A stretch of 64,000 nt of DNA from Azorinus chamasolen (lineage: Eukaryota; Mollusca; Bivalvia; Cardiida; Solecurtidae), in the NCBI GenBank assembly GCA_963576725.1, contig OY755247.1:13024534-13088533 (forward strand), given 5' to 3'. Below, in pieces: positions 62,411 through 64,000 of the stretch (the stretch's first letter is position 1; every line of letters starts with the position of its first letter). The translations under genes were made by a program, and so were the position numbers. The notes under the pieces are model-generated. The model searched no databases. It saw only the letters and a program-made list of their open reading frames with translations, and was not told the DNA's origin.

Positions 62411-62442
62411 GTTGTGCCCAGTGTCCCTTAAAAGAGACATAG

Positions 62443-62487
62443 GCAAACAGTGCAGACCCTCTGATCAGGGTCTGCACTGTTTGCTGA
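62443..62487. repeat. Perfect core hairpin without MITE arms
   Basis: ggcaaacagtgcagaccctc then tgatcagggtctgcactgtt, tgct: a perfect stem of about 20 bp. Confidence 0.7.
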
Positions 62488-62690
62488 AACCATCGATTTG
62501 GGCCATTTTGCAAATAACAGTGCAAACATCTCACATATTACAGAGATTATCAGAAATAGCCCGAGTATTCAAACTGACAACTTCCGCAAATCATGTGAAT
62601 GAACCCAAATCAAACTGCCCCTATTTGCTTCTATGTCAGACAATTTAAAGATCACAATGGAGCGAAATTGAATTATTCAGCTTTACAAAT

Positions 62691-62882
62691 CAAGAGCTAC
62701 AGATAAAGGCACATACCTGCATACTAAAATTGTCATTTCTCCTTCAAACCATGTACGGTGACCACTCTTTAGAATTGTCTCTTTGAGAAGATTCTAAAGA
62801 GTGGTCACAGTATAGGTTTGGTAGAGAGAAAAAAGAATTTATTCTTTGAAACGTTTTAATTTAATTAATATCTAGAGCTCTG
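62691..62882. mobile_element. Hairpin D, full length
   Basis: caagagctacagataaaggc start and atatctagagctctg end. Hairpin catttctccttcaaacca, ggtgaccactctttagaatt and complement, then ggtttggtagagag. Confidence 0.75.
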
Positions 62883-63265
62883 CAAACCGATCTGGTGTTA
62901 AAATATATAGCTCTGTTGCTGCAAATAACCAACAGTTTAGAGTAAAATTAGATGCTGACTATCAGATTAGTATTAGACGCAGACTATTTTGTTACTGTGA
63001 TAATGTTGGGGTTTTTTTCAAATAAAAAGCCAATACTTTTAATCAGGATAATTGTAGCAAACTAGTTAGGGTAAAAATAGATCTAAATGGACCAACTAAC
63101 AACCAGGTGAACAAACAAAGTGGCAAGGCAATTTCCAAATTGACATCTCTAATTAACCCTTCGAGTAGGAAATAATGATGTTATGAATAAAAAGAAGGTT
63201 TGTTTTACAAACTGGCACCTCTGTATGATCCACTATAAGAGGATGTTTCAGAGATCTAGATAATA

Positions 63266-63628
63266 CAGTGCTCCCTCTCTACAACGACACCCTTTGGGAT
63301 ATGAAGATTGTATGTGTTGTTCAGAGGGAGTTGTTATAGGGAGGGAAAATCAAACACAATTAGCTTGTTTGCAGATCCCCAGATCAGGTGTATTTCGAGA
63401 ATTAAACAGTCATGCCTCAATCAAACCCTATGTTGTGACCACTCTTTAGAATCGTCACAAAGTGACGATTCTAAAGAGTGGTCACAACAATTAGGGTTTG
63501 ATTGAGGCATAAAGAAAATACGATGGAAAAAAGTTGTTTCTGGAGCCTTGTTGTTTCGGAAACAGTGACATGCGTTGTTGTACGGAGGGAATCGTTATTG
63601 AGAGGGCCGTTGTAGGGAGGGAGCACTG
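63266..63628. mobile_element. 363-bp Tc1/mariner-like MITE
   Basis: CAGTGCTCCCTCTCTACAAC start and gttgtagggagggagCACTG end (19 of 20 bases inverted), flanked by TA at 63264 and 63629. A second internal inverted pair is cagagggagttgttataggg / gttgttgtacggagggaatc-like. It holds a D hairpin. Confidence 0.85.
63411..63513. mobile_element. Hairpin D inside the Tc1-like MITE
   Basis: catgcctcaatcaaacccta, tgttgtgaccactctttaga, atcgtcac then gtgacgattctaaagagtgg, tcacaac, agggtttgattgaggcat. Near-perfect arms of about 48 bp; the only copy with cctcaatc in place of tctccacc. Confidence 0.85.
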
Positions 63629-63894
63629 TAGATGCCAACACAGGTAATTTGGCCATGGCAGGGAGTGTAGAATCAAACCTATATTAGACCTGTCTGATCT
63701 GGGTCTACTCTTTTTGCAAATGCATGAAGATACATCTCTCTATCAGCTGACGGGTACACCAATGCATGGAGTAAAGTTAGGAAAATCTTTGCAAGAAAAA
63801 TTGAACTTCTATATCTCAATCTCCGGTAACTCGAACTTCGGGGTAACTCGAAATAAAAGTTATGTCCTTCTACAATTCTTCTAAAAAGGTATGA

Positions 63895-64000
63895 TTACGC
63901 AAAGCTAGAAACACATGTGCTGGTCGAAAGTAATGCTGAAAGCTCCTACAGGGTAGTCACTGTACAGTCTGCATGAAGCTGTGAACTTGCGAAATTGTTC
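63895..64000. mobile_element. TA-C core fragment at window edge
   Basis: gtcgaaagtaatgctgaaag, ctcctacagggtagtcac, gtctgcatgaagctgtgaac match the TA-C core. The end lies outside the window. Confidence 0.5.

Larger units (their letters stand above)
60154..62411. mobile_element. Element N: inverted ends with dense AAGCTTGC motifs
   Basis: Starts cccaaacc and ends ggtttggg. The left 400 bp (60190-60545) and right 350 bp (62060-62410) are packed with variants of gcaagcttgc, gagctaaat and aagctcgc. The middle holds an older unassigned stretch (60550-60910) and an inserted PRL element. Clustered short motifs near both ends are typical of transposase-binding subterminal repeats in hAT and CACTA elements (family knowledge); the class here is unknown. 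Confidence 0.55.
63155..63745 (+). mobile_element. TTAA MITE family B1 split by a Tc1-like MITE
   Basis: TTAACCCTTCGAGTAGGAAA, taatgatgttatgaataa; resumes after the insert with acacaggtaatttggccatg, gagtgtagaatcaaacctat, ctgtctgatctgggtctac. The right end is decayed. Confidence 0.6.

Overview
This window is 64 kb of AT-rich animal DNA and contains no protein-coding gene I can support. Open frames are short (longest about 158 codons), lie inside repeats, and show no recognisable domain apart from one decayed stretch inside a transposon. Almost everything is transposon-derived. The repeats (hairpin MITEs with TTAA ends, and tandem-repeat elements ending in ACGG/ACCG/CGAA microsatellites and a terminal hairpin, like the bivalve 'pearl' elements) point to a bivalve mollusc, probably a heterodont. 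That is inference from repeat style, not a species identification. The window reads as intergenic DNA or the inside of a very large intron.

Repeat families, with names used throughout. (1) TTAA MITEs: non-autonomous elements of about 200-270 bp running from TTAACCC to GGGTTAA, the end and target signature of piggyBac transposons. Families are A (about 19 copies), B1 and B2 (about 48 copies together), E, G, H, J and K. Most carry a central hairpin. (2) TA-C: a CAGTAAAACC...GGTTTTACTG MITE flanked by TA, as in the IS630-Tc1-mariner/pogo group. (3) Hairpin D: an element of roughly 190 bp with a near-perfect 90-bp hairpin, about 10 copies. (4) PRL elements: they start AACAAGAG plus a small hairpin, carry a tandem core of 145-165 bp monomers, then a microsatellite, then a terminal hairpin followed by A-rich sequence. 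Several different cores are present. (5) hAT-like elements, two with 8-bp target duplications. (6) tRNA-derived SINE-like pieces.

Layout. 1-1.9 kb: MITE fragments and the tail of a PRL element. 2-5.2 kb: adjacent and nested PRL elements. 5.2-10 kb: MITEs A, B, E, G, H and D. 10.0-15.4 kb: a 5.35-kb element with inverted ends of about 180 bp and a decayed reading frame. 15.4-30.5 kb: dense TTAA MITEs with repeated nesting and one PRL pair. 30.5-32.1 kb: inverted arms enclosing a 43-bp satellite. 32-36.5 kb: MITEs. 36.5-38.6 kb: a PRL array of 145-bp monomers rich in nuclear-receptor half-sites, with a sister array at 56.5-58.0 kb. 38.6-46 kb: MITEs, simple repeats and another PRL-like array. 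46.1-48.8 kb and 52.2-56.4 kb: two deeply nested transposon stacks. 58-60 kb: MITEs. 60.15-62.4 kb: an unusual element whose two ends are packed with AAGCTTGC-like motifs. 62.4-64 kb: D and Tc1-like MITEs.

There is no gene network here. The elements interact through insertion order, shared hairpin cores and shared termini. Coordinates are read by eye and boundaries may be off by a few bases. No similarity search was possible.
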